From a virus, in IMG/VR virus record IMGVR_UViG_3300035204_001147, positions 1-21,738 of that record: a stretch of DNA of 21,738 bases; one strand, written 5' to 3'. Both the position numbers and the translations under genes were made by a program. Shown here in pieces: positions 15,426 through 21,738 of the stretch. The number at the start of each line of letters is the position of its first letter. Positions within the stretch are counted from its first letter, which is position 1. The notes under the pieces were generated by a model that was not told the origin of the DNA, searched no databases, and saw only the letters and a list, made by a program, of their open reading frames with translations.

Positions 15426-16637
15426 CTATTCGAGACCCGACGCGATGGTGTGACCACGCGCGACCACGCCGCCGAACTTGTACTCGTAGTCGAAGCGCAT
15501 CGAGACGGTCAGTTCGACTTGCCGCTTGCGCGGGTTCCAGTCGAGTTCCTGAGTCACGTCACGATGAACACCGAAGACGAGATTCGACGCGGGCGTCATG
15601 TAGATCTTGTCCGCGTCGAGGTGACGATCGACCGTGATCGGAATCCCGAAGTACGAGAGCCCGGTCGATCCGCCGACGAGAGTCTGGTCGCCCAGCATCG
15701 TGGCCCGATCGCCCAGCTCACCCATGTACGCAGTCGCGAAGCCCGGAGAAGCGAAGATCCGCTGATCCGAGATGGTGCGATACTGCGAAGACATGCCCTT
15801 GTACAGAGCATTCAGGGTGGCGAGTGCGGTCGAGTTCGAGGTGTTGTCCACGTCCGTCACCGCACTGTCTTCATCGGTTACGAACAGATCCTCGAATCCG
15901 TTGTTGATCGCGATCCACGCCGTCGCGGAGTCGTCGTCACCGTTCCAAGCCATATCGTTCAGCTCTTCACCGATAGCCTTCGCAACTACGTTTGCGATGG
16001 TTGCTTCGGCGTTCGACCCTGCGATGTTGTCTTCGAGGAAGCTCAGGCTGATGTCCTCGGCCCAGATAGCCTCAGTCACTGACAGAGAATGCTTCCCGAA
16101 GGTGATCGCATCGGTGTCGGAAGGAGCGGTATTCTCCGTCGCCGCGACGAGCTTGCGCGAACCCACCCCGATGCGGTCGAGCCGCGCCGTGGGCGAGTTC
16201 ATCACGCGCTTCTCGATCACCGAAAGCGTCGGCTGATCTCCGACCACGAAGTCGAGGAACGCGCTCGCCGTCTCCGATCGGAGCTTACCTGCCGAAGCGA
16301 TTGACGAGAGATCCACCGCACGAGTGTTGCCGTGCAGCAGTTCGTTCCTCACTGCGTCGATGTCCTTGAAGATGAAACCCTCGAACGGGTCGCTGCTCTT
16401 CTCGGTTGCGGCAATCAAGCCACCATTGACTTGAGCCAGACGAAGCTGCTCGTTCATCTCTTCGAGCTTCTGCTCTCCGTCGATGAGTCGCTTCTCCAAG
16501 TCCGACACTGCTTCGTCCGTTGGCGAACTGTCACGCTCCTCCAACGATGCCAATCGCTCCTTGATCGGAGTGATCTGTTCTTCGGTGAAAGTACGGATGT
16601 CCGCCTTCACCTCTTCTACTGCGTTTTCCAGTTCCAT
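15426..16637 (-). CDS. Major capsid protein, HK97 fold
   Basis: This 403-aa protein begins with a charged coiled coil (residues about 1-70, for example EEVKADIRTFTEEQITPIKE and SDLEKRLIDGEQKLEEMNEQ), equivalent to the HK97 delta domain. That domain acts as an internal scaffold and is cut off by the prohead protease, probably somewhere between residues 70 and 115. The remainder has HK97 features: FLDFVVGDQPTLSVIEKRVM, then SLSVTEAIWAEDISLSFLED (N-arm and E-loop region), the spine helix ANVVAKAIGEELNDMAWNGD, and a P-domain and A-domain ending RQVELTVSMRFDYEYKFGGV. No separate scaffold gene is present. Its ribosome-binding site, AGGAGG at 16645-16650 with 7-nt spacing, is the best in the window, consistent with high expression. 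Confidence 0.94.
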   Translation of the reverse strand: MELENAVEEVKADIRTFTEEQITPIKERLASLEERDSSPTDEAVSDLEKRLIDGEQKLEEMNEQLRLAQVNGGLIAATEKSSDPFEGFIFKDIDAVRNELLHGNTRAVDLSSIASAGKLRSETASAFLDFVVGDQPTLSVIEKRVMNSPTARLDRIGVGSRKLVAATENTAPSDTDAITFGKHSLSVTEAIWAEDISLSFLEDNIAGSNAEATIANVVAKAIGEELNDMAWNGDDDSATAWIAINNGFEDLFVTDEDSAVTDVDNTSNSTALATLNALYKGMSSQYRTISDQRIFASPGFATAYMGELGDRATMLGDQTLVGGSTGLSYFGIPITVDRHLDADKIYMTPASNLVFGVHRDVTQELDWNPRKRQVELTVSMRFDYEYKFGGVVARGHTIASGLE

Positions 16638-16644
16638 CGAGGAA

Positions 16645-16650
16645 CCTCCT
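16645..16650 (-). promoter_or_regulatory. Strong Shine-Dalgarno of the capsid gene
   Basis: A perfect AGGAGG lies 7 nt before the capsid ATG and overlaps the TAG stop of the protease gene (16649-16651). Most other genes here depend on overlap coupling and weak sites, so this marks the capsid gene for strong independent initiation. Confidence 0.75.
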
Positions 16651-17263
16651 ACGAGTTCGGCCCCAACTCAGTACGGATACGTTCCATACCCAGTATCGAC
16701 CGTATTCTGTCTCGCAGTCCCTCGGAATCTGCATCCTCTTCGGATGGAGAAGGATCTTGTGAGATTTCCGGCAACTGCATCGATCGCATGATCGCGACCG
16801 CTGCCGGATTCGACGGAACGGGAACGAGACTCACCTCGACCAACTCCGTGCGTTCGTAGACAGGGACCTCGTCCCCGTCGATAGATCGTGTCGTAACACT
16901 TGCCGGGTCTGGAATGAATCCAACAGACACGGCAGACAGAAAGCCAGAACGAACAAGGTCACGAGCCATCTCTGCCCTTTCATGGCTTGCCCAACGAACA
17001 CCGACATCGAACTCTGTGTCTGTCGTCTTGAAATCCACAACGCGACCGAGCACGTTCTCAAGATCGGGAGGAGAGTGACCTCCATATGCGTCATGTCCCC
17101 ACATGAAGATCGGATTGTGACTGAAGTTCACTGTGTCGATTCCGCGCGGCTCAACGATGGTCCCGTGCCGATCGAGTTCATTCGTCGATGCGCGAAACCA
17201 TGAGATGTCGCTTTCACCATCCTCTGAATGGGATCTGGCAGTGGATACGAATCGTTCTTTCAT
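16649..17263 (-). CDS. Prohead protease (HK97 gp4-like, peptidase U35)
   Basis: This is a serine protease that matures the procapsid by removing the capsid delta domain. I start it at the ATG at 17263, which overlaps the portal stop as ATGA and follows AAAGGAAAAA; a frame extension to 17302 has no support. The 204-aa product has the family signature: FRASTNELDRHGTIVEPRGI, then NPIFMWGHD with catalytic His57, then a strand FDVGVRWASHERAEMARDLV, and SGFLSAVSVGFIPDP with catalytic Ser113. It closes with ELVEVSLVPVPSNPAAV, which is typical. The C-terminal 60 residues are acidic and helical (SPSEEDADSEGLRDRIRS) and may be autoprocessed. Its place between portal and capsid is standard. Confidence 0.93.
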   Translation of the reverse strand: MKERFVSTARSHSEDGESDISWFRASTNELDRHGTIVEPRGIDTVNFSHNPIFMWGHDAYGGHSPPDLENVLGRVVDFKTTDTEFDVGVRWASHERAEMARDLVRSGFLSAVSVGFIPDPASVTTRSIDGDEVPVYERTELVEVSLVPVPSNPAAVAIMRSMQLPEISQDPSPSEEDADSEGLRDRIRSILGMERIRTELGPNS

Positions 17264-19443
17264 CGGTTTTTCCTTTCGCCTATCGCGAACGTCAATACGC
17301 AACGGCAGTTCACAACATTGCCTGCCCCACCCCGCTGATCTAATGGGTGCATCATTCTCATTCCGCCGACAATGAAATGCTCTTCCTGCAAGACCGATCT
17401 ACGACTTTCTCCGTTCGGCCCTTTGATTGCTGAAGCCCTGTGCTCTTCTCTTGTCCTCTCGTCCTGCGTTGGAACCCATGTCTTCACAGTGACGAACTCT
17501 GGATTCTCCTGATCGAACTTCGATGCGTTGGTGAACTTCCCAAAGTTGTACGAACGAGCAGTCTCGGTGCGTGCGATCGTATCTGCGCGAACGCCCTTCC
17601 AATCATCAAATGCCTTGGTCAAGCGAGCGGCAATCTGAGGAATGCTCAAGGACTCATCCAGCGCTTCGGAAAGAATCTCCCTCACTGCTTCTTTCGACAC
17701 CTCAGTGATCTTCGTGATCTCTTCAGCGGAATTCGTTGCAGCCCATTGCCGGATTTCGTCCGCGATCGTCTCGAACTCAACAAGCATGTCTGCGGAGACC
17801 AGCGCAGAACTCGCAGCCTCTCTATCGAACGCATCGAATCCGATCCCGAAGGTCGCGAAAGCCTCTTTCTCCAACACCTCCCTGAACTCCTCAGAGAACC
17901 CATCAAGAATCTGCTCGATGTCTTCCTTTATCGGTGCGCGTGTCTGCGTCTTCTTCGCGCCCCGCTTCACCTCTGCAACAATCGCCTTCTGCATCTTCGA
18001 GAAGATCGCTCGAATTCGGCCCTTCAGCCTTCTCTCCGCGTCTCCCTGGTCGGACAGGAAACGGAATGCAGCAATCTGCATTGCCTCATCACTCGGGTCT
18101 TTGATGAGCGCTTCCTGAATATCTTCGGAAAGCGACCTCTCCTCGCCGACTTCCTCTCCTGAGTCTTTGCTCGTTTCCGATGGAGCGTTCACGCTATCCA
18201 CAAAAGACGATGCTTCGTTCGGATCTTCGACAACGGATGATCCCAGCGGAATGAAGTAGACAGAGCCCCTCCCGCTTGGATCAGGATCAAATCCAATCCG
18301 CTCTCGGTATTCATCCATCGTGATAGCGCCTGCCTTGAAAGCAGTCTCCGCTGCGATCCGATCGAACTCCTTGTCACCGACATCAACTGAGTCGAACTCG
18401 AATGAATATTGAGACGGATCGATTCCGAGCCTGGGCAGGACTCGATGAGTAATCGGCTCTTCGTATCTCTTCAGCCTGGGGCCAAGACAAAGAGAAGTGT
18501 AGACGCGATCCGCCTCCTCCCCGTTTGCTCTACTCGAATCCTCAACAAGACCTAGCTTCGTCGCAGGAACATGGAACGCAGACAGAAGTTGATCGCGACT
18601 AACTCTCGCAAGGTTCAAGAATTCCAGATCCCTGATGTGAGCCGAGAGCGTCTGAAACTGCGCGCCCTTCCCGAGCACCTGAATCCTGCTCTCCCCTTGA
18701 TGGAAGTCTTGCCAGTTGTCCGAAATCACATTCGCTTGATCCCGAGTCAACTCAGCTTCAGTTGTCAGGATGCCGGTCGGCTGCGCGTGGTTGCGAAGAT
18801 GGCTCGCCGCGTAAGCGCGCGAATAGGTATCCATGTCGTGAGACATTGCGACTGCACGAATCGGAGACATTCCACCATGAGGTTCGATCGGGTCCGGGTA
18901 TCGAAACAAGACGACATCTTCAGCAGGAAGAATCTTCTTGTTCGAGCCAGCAGTGTTCAGTTCCCATCCGACAACTCTGGTCTTCGACTTGTCGTAGATC
19001 GCCCTCGAAACCCAGTCAGGATTCAAGTTCTGAATTCCAATGACCTTGCCGCCGCCCGATTCTTGATTCGTAATCAGATGCCAGAATGATCTTCCCGCTA
19101 GATCCAAATGAATCTGCGTTAATTCAATCAGGTCGCCCCATGTCGTTGCTTCTGAAGGTCGTCTCAGAACATGGGGTATCTGCGAATCATCAAGCGCCTT
19201 CCAATCATCTTTCGAAAACCCAACACGCTGATAGATCTTCCAAGAAGAAGATCGGACATCTTGACTGATCGTCGAAACACATGCGTAGACCCAGCCTGAA
19301 TATGTCTTCAGCGCGTCACTGTCTGTCTTGATCGGATCGGTGTCGTAGGTCTCGTGACCCAGCAAGCGGGCGAGAGAGTATGTCGAACTTGTTCCTGGCT
19401 GCGGCACCTGGAGCCCGCGCTTGACTATCTCACTGACCCTCAT
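17260..19443 (-). CDS. Portal protein fused to a MuF-type head morphogenesis domain
   Basis: This 727-aa product has two parts. Residues about 1-410 are an HK97-family portal: SGWVYACVSTISQDVRSSSW, HVLRRPSEATTWGDLIELTQ, the DVVLFRYPDPIEPHGGMSPI clip region, and FLNLARVSRDQLLSAFHVPA. A polar linker (about 410-450) follows. About 470-727 resembles the MuF / SPP1 gp7 C-terminal domain: a helical part, then DTIARTETARSYNFGKFTNA, WVPTQDERTREEHRA near 657-671, and GGAGNVVNCRCVLTF at the end with the family VNCRC motif. Portals and MuF proteins are usually separate genes; fusions are known but less common. The portal forms the DNA-entry dodecamer, and MuF proteins are minor head components. The start overlaps TerL as ATGA, and the end overlaps the protease as ATGA. 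Confidence 0.93.
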   Translation of the reverse strand: MRVSEIVKRGLQVPQPGTSSTYSLARLLGHETYDTDPIKTDSDALKTYSGWVYACVSTISQDVRSSSWKIYQRVGFSKDDWKALDDSQIPHVLRRPSEATTWGDLIELTQIHLDLAGRSFWHLITNQESGGGKVIGIQNLNPDWVSRAIYDKSKTRVVGWELNTAGSNKKILPAEDVVLFRYPDPIEPHGGMSPIRAVAMSHDMDTYSRAYAASHLRNHAQPTGILTTEAELTRDQANVISDNWQDFHQGESRIQVLGKGAQFQTLSAHIRDLEFLNLARVSRDQLLSAFHVPATKLGLVEDSSRANGEEADRVYTSLCLGPRLKRYEEPITHRVLPRLGIDPSQYSFEFDSVDVGDKEFDRIAAETAFKAGAITMDEYRERIGFDPDPSGRGSVYFIPLGSSVVEDPNEASSFVDSVNAPSETSKDSGEEVGEERSLSEDIQEALIKDPSDEAMQIAAFRFLSDQGDAERRLKGRIRAIFSKMQKAIVAEVKRGAKKTQTRAPIKEDIEQILDGFSEEFREVLEKEAFATFGIGFDAFDREAASSALVSADMLVEFETIADEIRQWAATNSAEEITKITEVSKEAVREILSEALDESLSIPQIAARLTKAFDDWKGVRADTIARTETARSYNFGKFTNASKFDQENPEFVTVKTWVPTQDERTREEHRASAIKGPNGESRRSVLQEEHFIVGGMRMMHPLDQRGGAGNVVNCRCVLTFAIGERKNR

Positions 19444-20708
19444 AGAAAGATTTGCGCCCCTCGGTCTTGAGTGAGTTCGGTCGCTGCCCAGATGAACGCA
19501 TCTGCGGAATCTGGAGAACCGTCTGATTCGTATCCTTCCGGCGTAAACGCAGCGAGCTGGGACTCAAGCTCATCCATGCCCTTCATCGTATGCGCCTTGC
19601 CTTGCTCGAACATCGCCAGGATGGGCTCCGCTCTCACATGCTTACCGCGTGTCGCATGGACCAACTTAATTGGAACGTCCGCGTCCAGACTGCGAATCGT
19701 ATGCTCGACCATCAACCCGCCCTGATTGCGCTCTGCGACAATCAGATCAGCCTTGAACTCGTGAAATACATCCACCACTCGACGAGCCCAACCAGCAGGA
19801 CCGGAGCGGCAAGAACGATCTGCCAACGTATACAAATGACCATTCACCCCACGAGAAGCCACCACGATCCCAGTCTGGTCTGCGCTGTCACCTGTCGTTA
19901 CCGCTGGATCAACGCCAACAACAATTCGTTGCGGCTCGTCCGCTTCATCAACGCGAAGATCGACCAGTTGATCGAGACTTAAGATCGCGCCTTCTACGTC
20001 TTCCAAAACTTCCGCGTAGATCTCTTGCCGACCCATCCTCGTTCCGTCGTATTTCTTCAGAATCGCATCGAGGAATTGGGGGGCCAGATTGGCCTTGTTG
20101 TCATACGTGGAGCCTCGCGTAACGACCGTCGAAGGGTTATCCACGAGGTTTTTTATCAGTCGAGTAGGACGAGGCGTCGTCGTAATCATCGCGCGCGGAT
20201 TCGCACCTATACGCAACGCGAACATCGCCATGTCCCAGGTCTCGCTATGCGTCCATGCGGCTAACTCATCGGCCAGCATCAAATCGCAATTCACTCCGCG
20301 TAGACGATCAGGCTCCTCCGCAGAATAAAGAGAAACCGTCGCCCCACTGTCCCACGTCAAACGACGCTTGCTCGGCTCGTACAACGGACAGTCCCAAGGT
20401 GGACACACACTCAAAAAACCAGATGGACCGTCCACAATCGTGTCGCGACAATCCGCCGAAGTCGGAGCGACCACAATCGCTCGACGACTCTCCCCGCCCT
20501 CAATCTGACGACGAACCCACTCCACACCAGCGCGAGTCTTGCCGAATCCTCGACCAGCCAAAACCAACCAATATCGATGATCCCCGTCTGGCTCCATCTG
20601 GTTCGGTCGAGCCCAGATGTCCCACAGGTATCTAGCCTGTGCCTGAGCCGCCTCAGAAGCCCCCTCAAGAGACTTTCTGAATTCTTCGACCTGAACCAAA
20701 GGCTTCAC
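19440..20708 (-). CDS. terL: Terminase large subunit
   Basis: This is the DNA-packaging motor ATPase and headful or cos nuclease. The start is GTG at 20708, in a GTGA overlap with the upstream gene. The 422-aa protein has Walker A AGRGFGKT at 51-58, Walker B LMLADE at 143-148 with D147 and E148, and the coupling motif MITTTPRP at 174-181. The RNase H-like nuclease domain shows acidic residues D267 (VVGVDPAV), E326 (VAERNQGG) and D403 (SADAFIWAATEL). These make it a complete, apparently active enzyme. The length and motif spelling resemble the Terminase_6 / gene-transfer-agent type large subunits, by memory of the family. It docks on the portal encoded next. Confidence 0.95.
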   Translation of the reverse strand: MKPLVQVEEFRKSLEGASEAAQAQARYLWDIWARPNQMEPDGDHRYWLVLAGRGFGKTRAGVEWVRRQIEGGESRRAIVVAPTSADCRDTIVDGPSGFLSVCPPWDCPLYEPSKRRLTWDSGATVSLYSAEEPDRLRGVNCDLMLADELAAWTHSETWDMAMFALRIGANPRAMITTTPRPTRLIKNLVDNPSTVVTRGSTYDNKANLAPQFLDAILKKYDGTRMGRQEIYAEVLEDVEGAILSLDQLVDLRVDEADEPQRIVVGVDPAVTTGDSADQTGIVVASRGVNGHLYTLADRSCRSGPAGWARRVVDVFHEFKADLIVAERNQGGLMVEHTIRSLDADVPIKLVHATRGKHVRAEPILAMFEQGKAHTMKGMDELESQLAAFTPEGYESDGSPDSADAFIWAATELTQDRGAQIFL

Positions 20709-21058
20709 TCAAGGTCTTCCTTAGAGCGCTCCAGAAGCTCCTCAAGCTCTTTCGCCGCCTCGCGCATCTCGTGGTTCAAATCAAGATCTCCAGCCACCTC
20801 GTGCTTCGAAACCTCGGGCCAAGCCCGTTTGATGTAATGGCTGAAATCTTCCTTATTTTTCTGTTTCAAAAGACGGTCAACGTACAACTTCGCAAGCAAC
20901 TCGCGCTTGATGATCCCCATCTTCTGAATCTCTTCGTCAAGAGCAGACTCAACCAACTCCTGGAAGCTCTTCTTCTTCGGGCGACCCTTCGGATTTCCGC
21001 TCTGACCCTTCTTCCACATCTGCTTCCGAAAGCCTTCTGGCAGCTCTGATTTCGCCAA
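20705..21058 (-). CDS. DUF5681-domain protein, probable terminase small subunit
   Basis: This 117-aa basic-then-acidic protein has the DUF5681 signature WKKGQSGNPKGRPKKKSFQE at residues 15-34, a conserved basic element typical of small phage proteins encoded directly before the large terminase. A helix with ALDEEIQKMGIIKRELLAKL and a C-terminal coiled region (EMREAAKELEELLERSKEDL) that could oligomerise follow. By position and architecture it is the likely DNA-recognition subunit of the terminase. The start is TTG at 21058 with GGGGAA about 8 nt upstream; an in-frame stop lies just before, so no longer start exists. The stop overlaps the large-subunit GTG. No direct proof of DNA binding is visible beyond the basic motif. 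Confidence 0.82.
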   Translation of the reverse strand: MAKSELPEGFRKQMWKKGQSGNPKGRPKKKSFQELVESALDEEIQKMGIIKRELLAKLYVDRLLKQKNKEDFSHYIKRAWPEVSKHEVAGDLDLNHEMREAAKELEELLERSKEDLE

Positions 21059-21222
21059 TTTTCAAATTCCCCACAAGACCTGCGTGCTTTACGCCTGTAA
21101 AAACACGGTGAGTTTGCGTTAAATCCCGGTAGCGTCAAGGCTGGGGTAAAGGGATTCCTCCGGGGGGAAAAGCACTCTGGGCGAAGACACCCGTGAGTGG
21201 TAGCGCCTACGCCTATTCTGGT

Positions 21223-21376
21223 GGCGCAGTTGGTTCGCTGCGCCTAATTGGGTTGCGCCAAATTCGGTGGCGTGTCGCTTTCCCCACCGCAGCGGATTTA
21301 CTGCGCGCAAACGAATGTTGCGCCATTGCGGGTCCCGGCGCATAGCTCGGAACGCGCACGCGGGGATGGGTGCGCC
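21223..21376. repeat. Cluster of TGCGCC / GGCGCA motifs, candidate terminase or regulator binding sites
   Basis: TGCGCC occurs at 21239, 21254, 21319 and 21371, and its complement GGCGCA at 21223 and 21337: six copies in 154 nt. The copies at 21252-21260 and 21317-21325 share the longer GTTGCGCCA. The pair GGCGCAG (21223-21229) and CTGCGCC (21238-21244) forms a perfect 7-bp inverted repeat with an 8-nt loop. Repeated short motifs beside the terminase genes are what a terminase-binding region would look like, but no protein is shown to bind. Confidence 0.5.
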
Positions 21377-21426
21377 GCCTATCGGCGCGCGGCATATCCA
21401 GTCGGACCGAGCCAGTAGGCGCGTGT

Positions 21427-21468
21427 GGGGGGCGTAGGGGGGCGTAGGGGGCGGTCTCGTGGGGGGGG
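21427..21468 (+). repeat. G-run array with two GGGGGGCGTA units, G-quadruplex candidate
   Basis: Four runs of 6, 6, 5 and 8 guanines are separated by CGTA, CGTA and CGGTCTCGT. The first two units are identical 10-mers (21427-21436 and 21437-21446). This fits a quadruplex-forming motif with short loops. The C-rich stretch at 21489-21521 can alternatively pair with it, for example GCGTAGGG with CCCTACGC at 21501-21508. Confidence 0.55.
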
Positions 21469-21477
21469 CGTGAGTGT

Positions 21478-21492
21478 GGGAGCCGTGCTCCC
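21478..21492. repeat. Perfect 6-bp hairpin GGGAGC-CGT-GCTCCC
   Basis: A tight GC-rich inverted repeat with a 3-nt loop lies directly after the G-run array. It has no adjacent T-run on either strand, so it does not look like an intrinsic terminator. It may be part of a packaging or regulatory site. Confidence 0.4.
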
Positions 21493-21600
21493 CCTCGCCA
21501 CCCTACGCGCGTCCCGCCCCCAAAAACGAAAGAAAATCCGATCTCACCTCACGTAACCCCCCAAAACTACCGAAAAGACGGTAAGATGCGGACGCGTCAC

Positions 21601-21620
21601 TCGAGCGAATTCTCGTTCGA
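21601..21620. repeat. Inverted repeat upstream of the divergent membrane-protein gene, operator or leader hairpin
   Basis: TCGAGCGA and TCGTTCGA flank ATTC; seven of eight positions pair, and the eighth is a G-T. It ends 18 nt before the ATG at 21639, so it could be an operator for a dimeric repressor or a hairpin in the 5' leader. Confidence 0.35.
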
Positions 21621-21638
21621 TCACAACGAAGGGAAACA

Positions 21639-21738
21639 ATGACAGAGCCCAATTTCTTCCAAGCGTTCATTCTGTTCTGGAGCGTGTTGCTCGCGTTCGC
21701 AGGAGCTTGTACGGCGATCGGGTGGGCTATCACAGAAT
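21639..21738 (+). CDS. Small membrane protein, partial (C-terminus outside window), divergently transcribed
   Basis: An ATG at 21639 preceded by GAAGGGAAACA (a good ribosome-binding site) opens a frame that is still open at the window end. The visible 33 residues begin MTEPNFFQAFILFWSVLLAF and continue through AGACTAIGWAITE, a single hydrophobic helix at about residues 8-29. It is the only gene on the plus strand that I can support, and is transcribed away from the terminase genes. It may be the first gene of a separate operon. A small phage membrane protein of this kind could belong to lysis, superinfection exclusion or simply be uncharacterised; the fragment is too short to decide. Confidence 0.65.
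   Translation, partial: MTEPNFFQAFILFWSVLLAFAGACTAIGWAITE

Larger units (their letters stand above)
21059..21638. other. 580-nt non-coding region between divergent genes; probable packaging-site and regulatory region
   Basis: No protein-like reading frame is visible here; the short frames are arginine-rich shadows. It contains clustered TGCGCC/GGCGCA motifs, a G-run array, a short perfect hairpin and an inverted repeat near the plus-strand gene, each listed separately. In cos and pac phages the cleavage and terminase-binding sites usually lie in or just before the small-terminase gene, so this is the best candidate location. I could not identify a clear -35/-10 pair on either strand or an obvious cohesive-end sequence. 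Confidence 0.6.

Noticed and set aside
21059-21140. Promoter for the packaging operon (TTGACG at 21133-21138 on the minus strand)
   Set aside because: No acceptable -10 hexamer lies at 16-18 nt spacing, so a promoter cannot be supported from sequence alone.
21218-21290. tRNA-like GGTGGCGCAGTTGGTTCG, resembling a D-arm
   Set aside because: No acceptor stem, anticodon arm or T-arm with GGTTCGAATCC-like sequence can be built around it; it is part of the GGCGCA/TGCGCC repeats.
1-21738. CRISPR array, insertion sequence, integrase or attachment site
   Set aside because: No regularly spaced repeats, transposase or recombinase frames, or terminal inverted repeats were seen.

Overview
The window is the virion-assembly and packaging half of a tailed double-stranded DNA phage or prophage. 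It has HK97-type head genes followed by a long, flexible, non-contractile (siphovirus) tail. A major tail tube protein, a 741-residue tape measure and a lambda-like tail tip are present, and there is no sheath or baseplate gene. The host cannot be named. The lambda-like tail tip (DUF1833, NlpC/P60, host-specificity protein) and the resemblance of the gene order to alphaproteobacterial gene transfer agents favour a Gram-negative host, at low confidence. No bacterial chromosomal gene, integrase, tRNA, IS element or CRISPR array is visible.

Except for one gene at the right edge, all genes lie on the minus strand and are transcribed from right to left. From 21.1 kb to 15.4 kb is the packaging and head module: DUF5681 protein (probable small terminase), large terminase, portal fused to a MuF-type head-morphogenesis domain, prohead protease and major capsid protein. 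From 15.2 kb to 12.8 kb is the neck: head-tail adaptor with a large inserted domain, head-closure-like protein, HK97 gp10-like protein and DUF3168 tail terminator. From 12.8 kb to 9.5 kb are the tail tube, two tail-assembly chaperone frames (probably joined by a -1 ribosomal frameshift) and the tape measure. From 9.5 kb to 3.7 kb is the tail tip: distal tail-like protein, DUF1833 protein, NlpC/P60 peptidase and a 1,501-residue J-like protein with an N-terminal beta-grasp domain. From 3.7 kb to 1 are a tail fibre, a small membrane protein, a decoration-like beta protein, an unrecognised protein, and a large beta-rich protein that runs off the left edge.

Almost every junction is a stop/start overlap (ATGA, GTGA, TGATG), so the block behaves as one translationally coupled polycistron. 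The one substantial break is the 178 nt after the capsid gene. It holds two long perfect inverted repeats in a row and is the strongest candidate here for an undescribed RNA element. The 580-nt gap before the terminase genes holds clustered TGCGCC/GGCGCA motifs and a G-run array suited to forming a quadruplex, and is the likeliest place for a packaging start site. A divergent membrane-protein gene begins at 21639. Another notable feature is a beta-sandwich-like domain that appears to be shared between an insertion in the head-tail adaptor and the middle of the J-like tail-tip protein.
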